Notes: generated from the sequence alone by a model not told the origin. Shown: positions 1 through 8,993, counted from the first letter of the stretch. The stretch is 64,000 nucleotides of DNA from Ignavibacteriae bacterium HGW-Ignavibacteriae-4 (GCA_002839765.1 PGYR01000008.1:1-64000), one strand, 5' to 3'. A program made the numbers and translations.

Positions 1-140
1 CACTCTGATAACGCCGTAGGCGTTAGAAGAGTCCAGGGGAACTTCGTAGGAGTTCAATATTAATGGGACTAAAGTCCAAGTGGTCTGGGATTGATTTCAA
101 ATCCGTTGGCTAAAGCCAACTGCAATACTAGTCAATTTAG
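1..140. repeat. Hairpin-cluster repeat, copy A
   Basis: This non-coding stretch holds four short perfect or near-perfect hairpins: AACGCC-GTA-GGCGTT (10-24), GAACTTC-GTA-GGAGTTC (39-55, one wobble pair), GGACT-AA-AGTCC (66-77) and GTTGGC-TAAA-GCCAAC (105-120). The order of hairpins and the words between them (AGAGTCCAGG, GGAGTTCAATATTA) recur in reverse orientation near 49.07-49.25 kb and in part near 3.6 kb. Stems differ between copies but still pair. The function is unknown. Confidence 0.7.
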
Positions 141-243
141 GTTTTTTGATGGGTTAAAGTTAAAAAAAATATCATATTACTTTTATTTTTCTTTGAATAA
201 GATTATATTCAAACTCAACAAATAGGACATTTAGATAAAAAGC

Positions 244-1833
244 ATGAAAAAACTAATACTATTAATAATAACTACAATTATAGTTTCTTCAACTTCCTTT
301 TCACAAGACTGTGTTGATGAAGAGAATATATATGAATTTTATTATCATGGAAAGAAATATGAGTTTATCAAACAAAGTAAATGGTGGCCTCATGCTGATG
401 AATGCGCTGAGAATAGAGGTGGTTATTTAACAGTAATTGAAAGCCAGGAAGAAAATGATGCAATTTTAAATTTCCTTACTCATGAATTACCAACTAAATA
501 TGATGTTGAGTTACTTGATAATGACATAAAAACTAATCATAATATATGGATAGGTGCATTAAACTTTATAGATACATGTACATGGGTATTTCGGAATTCT
601 AAGGATTCAATAAGACACTTCTATTTTGGGATTGAAGAGAATGGAAGGGTCTTAGATGGTGGGTTTGTGAATTGGGGAGCTATTAACGGTATGCTAAATT
701 ACCCAAAACGAATTCCTGATTTATGCGGAATATCAATGACACTTGAAGCATATTATGATACTACAAAAAAAGAAAAAGTAACAGAACCTGGTCAATGGGT
801 TAACCAACGAAATCAAATATTCAACTATTTCATTATAGAGTATGATTGTTTTGATACTATAAGAGTAGAAAGTGATTTCAAAATCTGTTTTGGTGAATCT
901 ATAGTATTCGATGGAGATACTATTACTGAAGCTGGTGTATATAGTGATACTGTTGAAACTTACTCCTATTGTGATTCTATACATACTTTAATTGTATATA
1001 AAAATGAACTAGATGATGAGATAAGAGTTGATAATAAAACAATCAGATGCCTAGAAACAAATGCTGACAAATACGAATGGTTTTCGTGTGATGGATTGGA
1101 AGGGCTTGGAATATTAATTAGCGAGAATAGGATTTTATATACACCAACAAAAACTGGTAAGTACCGAGTCAAATTAACAAAAGGTCAATGTGAATATATA
1201 TCCACTTGTTATGAAGTTTGTTTTCCCACAACTAATACGCTAGATACAGTAAAATGTAAGAATGATGCTTTATCAATAAATGATATCGAATACACGAAAC
1301 AAGGGTTTTATACTCAACAACTAAAGCAAAAAGGATTTGATTGTGATTCTACATTAGAGATTGATATTCGAGATGTAGCTATAAATCTAAACGTGAAGCA
1401 ACAAAGTGGTAAACTAGTATCATCAGAAAGTGCAGGTGAATATCAATGGTATAACTGCGAGGGAGATGTACTAATTGCAGATGCCACTCAAAAAGAATAT
1501 ACACCTAAAGAAGATGGTGATTATAAATTAGAGATAACTAAAAAAGGTTGTATAGATTATTCTCAGTGCATCTCATTTTCAACTTCAACTAATAGCGTAA
1601 TAGACATACAAAACTCAGAAAACATAAGACTAGATTTAGGCAATAATCTTATTGTATTTGACAATATAAACTATAGCCAAGTAGAACTATTAGATATGAA
1701 TTCTAAGACTATCTATAAATCAGATAAATATGCTCAATCAATTAGTATTGAGTATTTAAATACTGGTGTTTACTTCTTGAAAGTCGTGATTGGAAATGAA
1801 GTTGAGATGTTTAAGTTTCTAATAACTGAATAA
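244..1833 (+). CDS. Secreted C-type-lectin-like protein with T9SS sorting domain
   Basis: The 529-aa product starts with a signal peptide (MKKLILLIITTIIVSS, cleavage after SFSQ). Residues about 30-200 resemble a C-type lectin fold: a GGYLTVIESQEEN helix, a WIGA motif and late Trp and Cys residues (GQWVNQ, IEYDC). This is followed by the Cys-rich repeat type common in Bacteroidota surface proteins (CFGESIVFDG, GVYSDT, CDSI) and two Ig-like segments. The last 75 residues form a T9SS type A sorting domain (VELLDMNSKTIYKS, GVYFLKVVIGNE). It is probably secreted and surface anchored, with a possible carbohydrate or adhesion role by inference. It stands alone and ends in TAA. The final coding bases recur at 3382-3402 in a gene remnant. 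Confidence 0.8.
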   Translation: MKKLILLIITTIIVSSTSFSQDCVDEENIYEFYYHGKKYEFIKQSKWWPHADECAENRGGYLTVIESQEENDAILNFLTHELPTKYDVELLDNDIKTNHNIWIGALNFIDTCTWVFRNSKDSIRHFYFGIEENGRVLDGGFVNWGAINGMLNYPKRIPDLCGISMTLEAYYDTTKKEKVTEPGQWVNQRNQIFNYFIIEYDCFDTIRVESDFKICFGESIVFDGDTITEAGVYSDTVETYSYCDSIHTLIVYKNELDDEIRVDNKTIRCLETNADKYEWFSCDGLEGLGILISENRILYTPTKTGKYRVKLTKGQCEYISTCYEVCFPTTNTLDTVKCKNDALSINDIEYTKQGFYTQQLKQKGFDCDSTLEIDIRDVAINLNVKQQSGKLVSSESAGEYQWYNCEGDVLIADATQKEYTPKEDGDYKLEITKKGCIDYSQCISFSTSTNSVIDIQNSENIRLDLGNNLIVFDNINYSQVELLDMNSKTIYKSDKYAQSISIEYLNTGVYFLKVVIGNEVEMFKFLITE

Positions 1834-1920
1834 AGGTTAACAAAGGATTCTATTTCTCATTCATCACTATATATACTTTCATTAATATTATTACTATTTT
1901 GTCTCTCTAACATGTTTTGA

Positions 1921-2340
1921 TTAATCAAAATGTTTTAATTTGTAATCAACTTTAAAATTAATCTTATTCCCAATTACTTCAGGAGAAATAAATATTACCT
2001 CACATTTATTTGCATATGAAATATTAATTTTTAAGTATTCCTTAATATCAATAACTATATCATCTTTATTCAATAATAATGACGAATAAGTTCTAGTATG
2101 ATATTTAGAAGAAAAGTTTTCTTCTAAATATTTTTTAGAATTCTCTGTAAGCTTACCATCAATTTTACTTTTAGTAAAAATTTCATATTCTAAATTATAT
2201 TTATTAAAATCAAAAAGTATAAGCTGAATTTTTTGGGGTATTAATTTATTTGCACAATCACACCCAAATTTAATTTCTCCTACATCATAATTACAACCGC
2301 AGGTACAAATAATTAGTAAAATAATAATACTATTTTTCAT
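1921..2340 (-). CDS. Small lipoprotein overlapping Rhs tip, putative immunity protein
   Basis: The 139-aa product begins with a lipoprotein signal (MKNSIIILLIICTCGC, lipid-acceptor Cys in TCGC). The mature part is short, polar and Lys/Ile rich, and I recognise no family. Its start codon overlaps the stop codon of the Rhs-tip gene (ATGA), so the two are translationally coupled. In Rhs and other polymorphic toxin loci the small gene directly after the toxin tip usually encodes immunity. A lipoprotein would protect at the periplasmic face, which would fit a protease toxin acting in the envelope. Immunity is inferred from position only. Alternatively it is an unrelated accessory lipoprotein. Confidence 0.6.
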   Translation of the reverse strand: MKNSIIILLIICTCGCNYDVGEIKFGCDCANKLIPQKIQLILFDFNKYNLEYEIFTKSKIDGKLTENSKKYLEENFSSKYHTRTYSSLLLNKDDIVIDIKEYLKINISYANKCEVIFISPEVIGNKINFKVDYKLKHFD

Positions 2341-3320
2341 TTTTTTGACTTAGTTTTTTTTTCTGTTCTATTTTTCTCATTGGATTTTTTTATCACCTTA
2401 CTCACATATTTTTGTTGTCCACTAGATACAACTCTATCAAAGTTTTCATGATTTTCTGGATACATAACATTATTTTCACTATCTTCTCTAATATCTTGTC
2501 TTATTAAGTCTTGCTGCAAAGTATTTTTCTCATCCTGTTCTGACATTATGTGAACTAACCCAGTAGGATGAGTCATATCATGTAATGATGCATTTTGTAA
2601 GCTTTTCATTGATTTCAAGTTACCTTCTAAATCTAAAAATTTCAACACTATCGTATTACTATACGAATCTGCATTTTCCCCAACTTTAACAGTTTTAGCC
2701 TCTGGGTTACTTGGGTCCCCTTTAAATTCATCAATTAATTCAAGCTTAAAAGCCGCTTCTTTATCTGTGAAAGTTATCCATTCTGGCTTCATTAAATAAT
2801 CTATGTCTTTAGTATCTCCACCACTCATCATCTCACTGAATTTTTTCTTAAATTCATCTTTGAACTGTTGAATATATTCTAAAGGTACAGCCGAACTTGT
2901 TTTATCAATCACTTGAATATAAACAAATCTTTGTATTTCAGTTTTCCCATCACTTTTTTGAACTACTTTTTCAGACCATTCTGCTCCTTCTAATTCCGCA
3001 CCATCAATTACTCTATTTTCACTAAATGCATACGGACTATTCCAAGGATAAGTAGGCGCAAGGGGATCAATCGTAAAGAACCTTCCTAATCTGGTATCAT
3101 CCATTCTATATGTATAATTTACACTATTTCCCTCCCCTTTTAACTCATCGTCTTTCTCCTGTCCTTGGAAACCATATCGATACCATTCGCTAGACCAGTT
3201 CCGATCTGGCATAAGCATACCAAATGGATAGTAGGTATTAGCAGATGATAAATCAACTTTAAATCTAGCCCCATCTTTTAATTTTAAATCGGTTATAGTT
3301 GCTCTCACATTTCCCAACAT
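2337..3320 (-). CDS. 5'-truncated Rhs core with metzincin-like C-terminal tip
   Basis: The 327-aa frame opens inside the Rhs signature (LGNVRATITD, normally preceded by DH), followed by the RHS-associated core: YYPFGMLMPDR, YRYGFQGQEKDDE, RMDDTRLGRFFTIDPLAP and SPYAFSENRVIDG (about residues 1-110). A stop codon lies seven codons upstream in the same frame, so the thousand or more residues of a full Rhs cage are missing. The tip (about 111-327) contains HDMTHPTGLVH (247-257), which fits the metzincin pattern HExxHxxGxxH with Asp for Glu, and NNVMYP (283-288), which resembles the metzincin Met-turn. I infer a zinc-protease toxin tip. The tail is Lys rich. A lipoprotein gene overlaps its stop codon. 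Without its Rhs shell it may be an orphan tip kept for recombination, or decaying. Confidence 0.7.
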   Translation of the reverse strand: MLGNVRATITDLKLKDGARFKVDLSSANTYYPFGMLMPDRNWSSEWYRYGFQGQEKDDELKGEGNSVNYTYRMDDTRLGRFFTIDPLAPTYPWNSPYAFSENRVIDGAELEGAEWSEKVVQKSDGKTEIQRFVYIQVIDKTSSAVPLEYIQQFKDEFKKKFSEMMSGGDTKDIDYLMKPEWITFTDKEAAFKLELIDEFKGDPSNPEAKTVKVGENADSYSNTIVLKFLDLEGNLKSMKSLQNASLHDMTHPTGLVHIMSEQDEKNTLQQDLIRQDIREDSENNVMYPENHENFDRVVSSGQQKYVSKVIKKSNEKNRTEKKTKSKK

Positions 3321-3360
3321 TTTCCATTTGCTATAATCTTATTAGTGATTAACTTATCAT

Positions 3361-3417
3361 ATTGTTGGGAATAATGCAAACGAAGTTGAGATGTTTAAGT
3401 TTATGGTGGTGGAGTAG
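3361..3417 (+). pseudogene. Remnant of a T9SS sorting domain
   Basis: In the plus frame this encodes IVGNNANEVEMFKFMVVE followed by TAG. The core NEVEMFKF is the same as the end of the 244-1833 protein, with a 21-nt identical run (1798-1818 and 3382-3402). No start codon or upstream coding part exists. It is the 3' scrap of a secreted-protein gene whose 5' part is gone. Its broken end lies about 40 bp from the broken 5' end of the divergent Rhs fragment. Confidence 0.65.
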
Positions 3418-3760
3418 GGAAATTCTACTCCTAAAGGAGTAGTTTTTTTTTCTAATTTTACAGCTACTAATATTATATCCCTAACGGGATATTGATTGGG
3501 ATCTATTGAATTTCAATATCGTATAAATCCGTGCAATCATTAAATCCGATTAATCCTTGATTCAGAAGTTAGTCCTAATAAACAGCAACCGACGGCTAAC
3601 TGCAAAAACTCCGTAGGAGTTCAATATTAGTAGCCTGTAGTTTCCCTTAAACCAGCTACCCCGTAGGGGTAGAATAAAAAAGGAATTTTTTATACCTAAA
3701 CTCTGCTAGCTACTTATATTATATCCCTTTGGGATATTTTTATCGACTCTCGTCCTTTAT
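3418..3760. repeat. Hairpin-cluster repeat, copy B (fills gene-free 3321-3884)
   Basis: There is no gene here apart from the remnant before it. Perfect hairpins are CTACTCC-TAAA-GGAGTAG (3425-3442), ATATCCC-TAAC-GGGATAT (3475-3492), AACTCC-GTA-GGAGTT (3607-3621), CTACCCC-GTA-GGGGTAG (3656-3672) and ATATCCC-TTT-GGGATAT (3721-3737). The phrase leading into the two ATATCCC hairpins (GCTACTNATATTATATCCC) is repeated, so the cluster contains an internal duplication. GGAGTTCAATATTAGTAG is shared with the copy near 49.2 kb. Confidence 0.7.
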
Positions 3761-3828
3761 CTATTCAATCTCACATGTCTTAGTATGTGGTATTACCAAA
3801 AGCCAATTCAAAAAATATGTAAAAAAAA

Positions 3829-3856
3829 AAAGAGACAAATTTCCATAGGTCTCTTT
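3829..3856 (-). terminator. Rho-independent terminator of the DUF1573 gene
   Basis: An 8-bp perfect stem AAAGAGAC/GTCTCTTT (3829-3836 with 3849-3856) has a 12-nt loop. Read on the minus strand it is followed by a run of about ten T. It lies 29 bp past the DUF1573 stop codon. Confidence 0.75.
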
Positions 3857-3884
3857 ATTTTTTCAATTCTATTTTCTTTGTTCT

Positions 3885-4574
3885 CTATTTTGTAGTACCG
3901 ACCATCCCTCTTACAGGAATCTCGATTAACGGATGTTTCTTGCTATTTGTAGTTAGGACTATTTTTGTATCATAAACACCTTCTGTGCCTGTCTTCAATA
4001 TACCTTCTACCGAGTTATGTGTACCAGCTTTAAAAACAAAACCTTTTTTAATGTTAGTTTTAAGATTTTGGTCTGTGATAGATACGTTTGTTACTGTTAT
4101 ATCTTTATTTGTGTGGTTCGAAAGTACAATTCTTGCTGTCATTTCTGTATTCAAATCTACAGTTCCCATATTCATAAATTTAGGGAATAGCTCAATTGGA
4201 ATTTTTACATTAGCTTTTAGCAAAAAATCTATTCTATCATTCTTTGGGTCGTTTGTTGTGAACTCTATTCCTTTGGTAATAGGGCCATTATCTTTCTCTA
4301 TTTTCAAATCAACTTTTACAGTAGCTATGTCTCCTGGATCTAATAGCTTTTTATCAATTGGAGCTGTTGTACAGCCACATCCAGGTTTTACTGCGAATAT
4401 TTCTAATAGTTTATCACCAGTATTCTTTATCTTGATAGTTGTTTTTAGAGGACCTTCGTTTTGCATTACTTTCCCCCAATCCTTTACGGGGTCGCCCACA
4501 AACTCAAATTTTGGTTGACTAAATGCTACAGATGTTATGCATAATGCAATTATTATTGGTATTACTTTTCTCAT
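3885..4574 (-). CDS. DUF1573 domain secreted protein
   Basis: The 229-aa product has a signal peptide (MRKVIPIIIALCITSVAFSQ) and a DUF1573 domain: an immunoglobulin-like ASH/PapD-type beta sandwich with the hallmark EIFAVKPGCGCTTA followed by LLDPGDIATVKVDL. A second beta-sandwich segment fills residues about 130-229. DUF1573 proteins are common in Bacteroidota envelopes; no function is firmly known. The ORF-track start is TTG; the ATG two codons later (4574) is followed directly by the signal peptide and is preferred. It is transcribed divergently from the acyl-CoA dehydrogenase gene, with about 105 bp between them. Confidence 0.85.
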   Translation of the reverse strand: MRKVIPIIIALCITSVAFSQPKFEFVGDPVKDWGKVMQNEGPLKTTIKIKNTGDKLLEIFAVKPGCGCTTAPIDKKLLDPGDIATVKVDLKIEKDNGPITKGIEFTTNDPKNDRIDFLLKANVKIPIELFPKFMNMGTVDLNTEMTARIVLSNHTNKDITVTNVSITDQNLKTNIKKGFVFKAGTHNSVEGILKTGTEGVYDTKIVLTTNSKKHPLIEIPVRGMVGTTK

Positions 4575-4679
4575 ATTCAATTCTATTTGTTATTTTCAAT
4601 ATCTACTAATGGCTAATACGATAAATATTAGTAAAAAGTTTAATTATACAAATATAACTGAAAAACACATAGGTTTACA

Positions 4680-5828
4680 ATGCTTTCATTCGAATTAAAT
4701 GAACTACAAGAAACTATAAGAGATACAGCACGATCATTTGCAAACGATGTAGTAGCACCAGGTGCTTCCGACAGAGACAAAAATGCTGAATTCCCAACAG
4801 ATATAATCCAACAGGTTGGTGAGCTAGGATTTTTAGGTATGAATGTGCCCGAAGAATGGGACGGAAGTGGACTTGATAATGTAAGCCAATGTATAGTTAT
4901 TGAAGAGTTTGCGAAAGTAGATGCCAGTGTTTCTGTTATCGTATCAGTTCAAAAACTTGTAAACTCCGTATTAGTCAGATCGGCATCTGATTCTATAAAA
5001 GAAAGATACCTAAAGCCAATGGCTAGGGGAGAGATGCTTGGTGCATATTGCCTTTCTGAACCAGAAGTCGGCTCCGATGCGCGTGGTATAAAGACTATGG
5101 CTATTGATCAAGGTGACCACTATCTAATAAATGGATCAAAAAACTGGATAACAACTGGTAGCAAAGCAGGTGTCTTTCTAGTTTTCGCACAGACGAATCC
5201 AGAACTGAAGCATAAGGGAATAACGGCATTCGTAATGGATGCAAAGTCAGAGGGTGTTAGTATAGGACTAAAAGAAGATAAAATGGGACTGAGAAGCAGT
5301 GACACTGTTTCCCTTGCCTTCAATAATGTAAAAGTACCAAAAGAAAATGTTGTGGGAAAAGTCGGGGAAGGTTTCTACTTAGCAATGCAAGGACTAGCAG
5401 GTGGACGTATTGGTATTGCTTCCCAAGCATTAGGACTAGCGAAAGCAGCTTTCGACTTATCTGTAAAATACTCTAGCGAAAGGCATACTATGGGCGTTCC
5501 TATTAATCAACACCAAGCAATTCAAATCAAACTAGCTCAAATGTCTATGAAAATATCAGCAGCAGAGCTATTAGTACAAAAAGCAGCTTGGTTAGACGAT
5601 TCTGGGCAAGATGTTTCAAGACAATCATCTGAAGCAAAACTATTTGCATCTACAATTGCTAATGATATTGCACGCGAGGCGGTACAAATTCATGGTGGTT
5701 ACGGCTATGTTCGTGAATATCTTGTAGAGCGTATAATGCGTGATGCTAAGATAACTGAGATATACGAAGGTACATCTGAAATTCAGCATATAGTAATTGC
5801 AAGAGACGTGATAAAGAATGCACAATAA
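4680..5828 (+). CDS. Acyl-CoA dehydrogenase (short-chain type)
   Basis: This 382-aa protein has the length and motif order of FAD-dependent acyl-CoA dehydrogenases: signature 1 YCLSEPEVGSDA, flavin-site NGSKNWITTG, the helical C-terminal domain with RHTMGVPINQHQAIQ, QIHGGYGY, and IYEGTSEIQ, where the first Glu is the usual catalytic base of butyryl/short-chain enzymes. It would catalyse alpha,beta-desaturation of an acyl-CoA, passing electrons to electron-transfer flavoprotein. Its stop overlaps the start of the downstream alpha/beta hydrolase gene by 11 bp, so the two are co-translated. The exact chain length preference cannot be read from sequence. Confidence 0.93.
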   Translation: MLSFELNELQETIRDTARSFANDVVAPGASDRDKNAEFPTDIIQQVGELGFLGMNVPEEWDGSGLDNVSQCIVIEEFAKVDASVSVIVSVQKLVNSVLVRSASDSIKERYLKPMARGEMLGAYCLSEPEVGSDARGIKTMAIDQGDHYLINGSKNWITTGSKAGVFLVFAQTNPELKHKGITAFVMDAKSEGVSIGLKEDKMGLRSSDTVSLAFNNVKVPKENVVGKVGEGFYLAMQGLAGGRIGIASQALGLAKAAFDLSVKYSSERHTMGVPINQHQAIQIKLAQMSMKISAAELLVQKAAWLDDSGQDVSRQSSEAKLFASTIANDIAREAVQIHGGYGYVREYLVERIMRDAKITEIYEGTSEIQHIVIARDVIKNAQ

Positions 5829-6510
5829 GAAAGATATAATTCTTTTGCATGGTGCTCTTGGGACTAGTCAACAGTTCACACCATTGATTAGTCATCTTGA
5901 AGGTGAGTATAATATTCACACTTTCGATTTGCCTGCACATGGTGAGCTTGCGTATCAGGCCGATGAGCTTTCTATGTTCAGCTTTGCTAATTATGTACGT
6001 AACTATATAATCAAGAATAATCTACAAAAGCCACTTGTATTCGGGTTTAGTATGGGTGGTTTTGTTGCTCTTACACTTCAGTCCCAAACCAATATATTCA
6101 GTAAGATAATGACGCTGAATACGAAATTGGAATGGGATTTAGAGACGGCTGAACGTGAACAGAAAATGTTTGACCCAGAGATTATATTAGAGAAAGTTCC
6201 ACACTATGCTGATCTGCTGATAGCAATGCACGGTGAAGAAAACTGGAAGAGCTTACTAGCTAAACATAGAAATATGATGTTTACAATTGCGAAATCTACA
6301 CCTCTGACTGACTATGCTTTGTCGAAGATAAACATACCAGTACTACTGACAAAAGGTGATAGAGACAATATGGTGACTTCTGAGGAAACGAGAGTAGTTG
6401 TCGGTAAATTGTCAGATGCTGAATTCTATGAATTCGAGAATACCGCCCATCCGATTGAAAAAATAGATTTGAATTTACTTTCAAGTAAAATCAAAGAATT
6501 TCTTATTTAA
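5818..6510 (+). CDS. Alpha/beta-fold hydrolase
   Basis: The 230-aa protein shows the alpha/beta hydrolase plan: oxyanion-loop region LLHGALGTSQQF (residues 8-19), nucleophile elbow GFSMGG, an Asp-containing segment PVLLTKGDRDNMV, and the catalytic His in NTAHPIEKID. It has no signal peptide, so it is cytoplasmic. It overlaps the acyl-CoA dehydrogenase by 11 bp, which suggests a thioesterase or ester hydrolase acting on related acyl compounds, but the substrate is unknown. Its 3' end overlaps the convergent SRPBCC gene by 8 bp. Confidence 0.85.
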   Translation: MHNKKDIILLHGALGTSQQFTPLISHLEGEYNIHTFDLPAHGELAYQADELSMFSFANYVRNYIIKNNLQKPLVFGFSMGGFVALTLQSQTNIFSKIMTLNTKLEWDLETAEREQKMFDPEIILEKVPHYADLLIAMHGEENWKSLLAKHRNMMFTIAKSTPLTDYALSKINIPVLLTKGDRDNMVTSEETRVVVGKLSDAEFYEFENTAHPIEKIDLNLLSSKIKEFLI

Positions 6511-6961
6511 AATATTTGCTTATCATTTCTTCTCTAAAATCGAATATGCCATCGACTTTCTTCCCAATAAATAGCTTATCAAGTATAGGCCCCAATATAC
6601 CTTTGCCTATGTCATAAGTAAGTATGTCTGTCATTTCTGTTGTATTCTCATCTACTTTACGGAAGTGATGCTCGTGATGCCACATTCTATATGGCCCAAT
6701 TCTTTGCTCATCCACAAAATATTCCTTTTCACTGATTTTAGTAATCTCAGTTACCCAATTGAACTTCATTAATGGGAGAGGGGAGACCTTGTATCTGATT
6801 ATCATTCCTTCATACATTTTCTTACCTTTAGTATCAGTAAGGAATTGGAATTTCATATCATCAGGAGTGATTTCGTTTAGGTTTTCGGGTCTAGAGAAAA
6901 AATCCCATACCTTATCTATGTTCTGGGGGACTATTGAAGTCCAAGTTTTTGTAGTTGGCAT
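6503..6961 (-). CDS. SRPBCC family (START-like) ligand-binding protein
   Basis: The 152-aa protein has the SRPBCC/cyclase-dehydrase pattern: an N-terminal strand followed by PQNIDKVWDFFSRPENLNEITPD, a central YEGMIIRYKVSPLP, and a C-terminal helix (ILDKLFIGKKVDGIFDFREEMI). Such proteins bind hydrophobic ligands in a deep cavity; close relatives are annotated as ligand-binding or cell-division inhibitor-like proteins. Its ATG directly follows the TAA of the OmpA-family gene (TAAATG), indicating one transcript. The ligand is unknown. Confidence 0.8.
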   Translation of the reverse strand: MPTTKTWTSIVPQNIDKVWDFFSRPENLNEITPDDMKFQFLTDTKGKKMYEGMIIRYKVSPLPLMKFNWVTEITKISEKEYFVDEQRIGPYRMWHHEHHFRKVDENTTEMTDILTYDIGKGILGPILDKLFIGKKVDGIFDFREEMISKYFK

Positions 6962-8992
6962 TTATTTTTTTACTGGGGTAATTGCTTTTATTGTTACGGT
7001 TCTAGAGTAGAAACGTCCTTCTGGCAAATTATTGTTGTAGATTATAATGGATTCACCGTAAGGGAAAAGCTCTTTTTTATTATTTGGGAATTGTGCCGAA
7101 ACGGACTCTGTTCTCTTTTTCGAAAGAGTTTTATTGTAATCTGATTCACCAATTTTATCAGAATAGCCTGATATTTCTAAGCTCGAATTATTAGTAATAT
7201 TATCTTTTACGATATCGAGAATTTCCGAATTTTTCTTACTTAACTCGTATTTATCAAAGTCAAATAGAATTAGGCTATATTTATCTATTCGTACATCACT
7301 TATTTTGTCTCTTTCTTTTTTCTTAAGTGAGTTGATTGTTACATTTATTCGACCAGTAACATTTTCTCTTTCTTCTTTAGCATTTATCAAATCAAATCTG
7401 TAAGTCAATTCGTTTTTATCTTTAATTTGGTAAGCTATATCTTCTGTTATTTTAAAATGTGTTTTAAGCGGTGGATCTAATCGTCCACTCTCTTCAAAAT
7501 AAGGCGAATTCTCATCGTTGAATACCTTAAAATTCCAAGAAAAGTCCTTTACATTAGTATCTAACACTGTATAGAAGTTAATTTCTTTAGTTATTGGAGT
7601 ATATAGTGTGTCATTTAATAATAATGGTTCTAATAAATTATCATCACTAGAGTAAAGCTCTACTCTCTGGTTTTCTTCTATTGATTCTAATTCTGAGCTT
7701 GTAGATGGTATAGTTGGTTTGTCAATAGATGATATGACTAATCTTTTTTCGGCGATTCCCCAAGTATTTGTGAGATAATCTCGAACGGTTTTTGCTCTCT
7801 CTATTGGAAGAATTTTAGCTAAATCACCAATTTCATTCACAGATTTAGTCCCAACTATATTCAATTTCGATTTGGGGTTAGCCATCATTCTTTCACCGAT
7901 TATATTCAATAGATGATGATATATATCTAAAGTATTAACTTCAAATAAATTATTCGAATTGAAACTATAAGATTCTTTTTTATTCAGGGTGCTATACCTA
8001 ATTGGCATAGCAGTAGAGTCTTTATCGAAGAAAATATAATTAAGTAACGGAACCATTCTAATAGATTTCACTTCATCTATTACTACTTCATTTCGGTCTT
8101 GGCGTTTATCATTTTTATCAATTGTTACCGGACGAATTATAACTTTTGGAGTGTCCGTTTTATTCACCGCTAAATTAGTAGTAACAGTGTCATCAATAAC
8201 TATCTCTAGTAGCTTAGGTTCAATATTTTTTTCTAGAGCAACTTCATTAGCTGATGCTCCAGCAAAATTATAAGCCCAATCCACCCCAAAGTTGATACTA
8301 TTTGGAGTCAAATTCATTTCTTCGTTTGTAGAGTTCAGCCCTATATTGAAGCTAATATTTGGATTAAGGTACGTTGTTTTATTTTTACTTGTGTATAAAC
8401 GATAAGCAAACTTACCAACTAGACTGTGGTATATGCTATTAGCTAAAACTCCACTGACATCTGTACGAGTTCTACTTCCAGATTCTTGGAAAACTCCATC
8501 GCTGGGAGCAAGCAAAATCTCAGTTTGGCGGTAACTCAAATCATTTGGTAGGCCTAATCTATAACCAAATGAGGCATCGAATGATTCGAATAATTCAAAT
8601 ATAGCTCCTAAGCTAATACCTATAGAACTAAGTTCTGAAACAACTTTCTGTTCAATTGTTGCGTCTTCCTTATTAGTACCAAGTAAATTTATTTGCTCTG
8701 ATTCATTAATAATGAAATTAGACTTCATATTTGTATAATCTAATCCTAAAAATATCCAAGTAGTTTCGCCGACAAGATAGTTATACCCAGCGCCGAAGTT
8801 CAAACCAGTACTGAAACCAGAAGTAAACCCAGGACAACATGTATTTGCATTTCCTAGATTCTTGAAATCAGAGCCATATAAATTCAGACCGAAGTTAGTA
8901 CCTACATAAACGGTATGTTCATTAGCTTCTTCTTTAGAACTAAGTCCAAAAGAGCCAATTATGATTAATAATATGGTGAGTATGCTTTTCAA
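6962..8992 (-). CDS. OmpA-family outer-membrane protein (TTG start)
   Basis: The ORF-track ATG at 9070 lies inside the upstream VWA gene and gives a poor N-terminus. A TTG at 8992, one base after the upstream TAG, opens directly onto a signal peptide (KSILTILLIIIGSFGLSS), giving 676 aa; I prefer it. Residues about 25-250 look like an outer-membrane beta-barrel (FGAGYNYLVGETTWIFLGLDY). A degenerate OmpA-like segment (YIFFDKDSTAMP ... ERAKTVRDYL) comes next, then a clear C-terminal OmpA peptidoglycan-binding domain (ILFDFDKYELSKKN, SGYSDKIGESDYNKTLSKKR). It sits between a VWA/T9SS gene and an SRPBCC gene in one operon and probably links the outer membrane to peptidoglycan. Confidence 0.8.
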   Translation of the reverse strand: MKSILTILLIIIGSFGLSSKEEANEHTVYVGTNFGLNLYGSDFKNLGNANTCCPGFTSGFSTGLNFGAGYNYLVGETTWIFLGLDYTNMKSNFIINESEQINLLGTNKEDATIEQKVVSELSSIGISLGAIFELFESFDASFGYRLGLPNDLSYRQTEILLAPSDGVFQESGSRTRTDVSGVLANSIYHSLVGKFAYRLYTSKNKTTYLNPNISFNIGLNSTNEEMNLTPNSINFGVDWAYNFAGASANEVALEKNIEPKLLEIVIDDTVTTNLAVNKTDTPKVIIRPVTIDKNDKRQDRNEVVIDEVKSIRMVPLLNYIFFDKDSTAMPIRYSTLNKKESYSFNSNNLFEVNTLDIYHHLLNIIGERMMANPKSKLNIVGTKSVNEIGDLAKILPIERAKTVRDYLTNTWGIAEKRLVISSIDKPTIPSTSSELESIEENQRVELYSSDDNLLEPLLLNDTLYTPITKEINFYTVLDTNVKDFSWNFKVFNDENSPYFEESGRLDPPLKTHFKITEDIAYQIKDKNELTYRFDLINAKEERENVTGRINVTINSLKKKERDKISDVRIDKYSLILFDFDKYELSKKNSEILDIVKDNITNNSSLEISGYSDKIGESDYNKTLSKKRTESVSAQFPNNKKELFPYGESIIIYNNNLPEGRFYSRTVTIKAITPVKK

Positions 8993-8993
8993 T

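Noticed and set aside
1905-1940. TTTTGATTAATCAAAA palindrome as terminator
   Set aside because: It has no loop, is purely AT rich and overlaps the lipoprotein stop codon; chance is likely in this AT-rich DNA.
3425-3737. Hairpin cluster as a CRISPR array
   Set aside because: Repeat units are not identical, spacing is irregular and no cas gene is present; they are palindromic hairpins instead.
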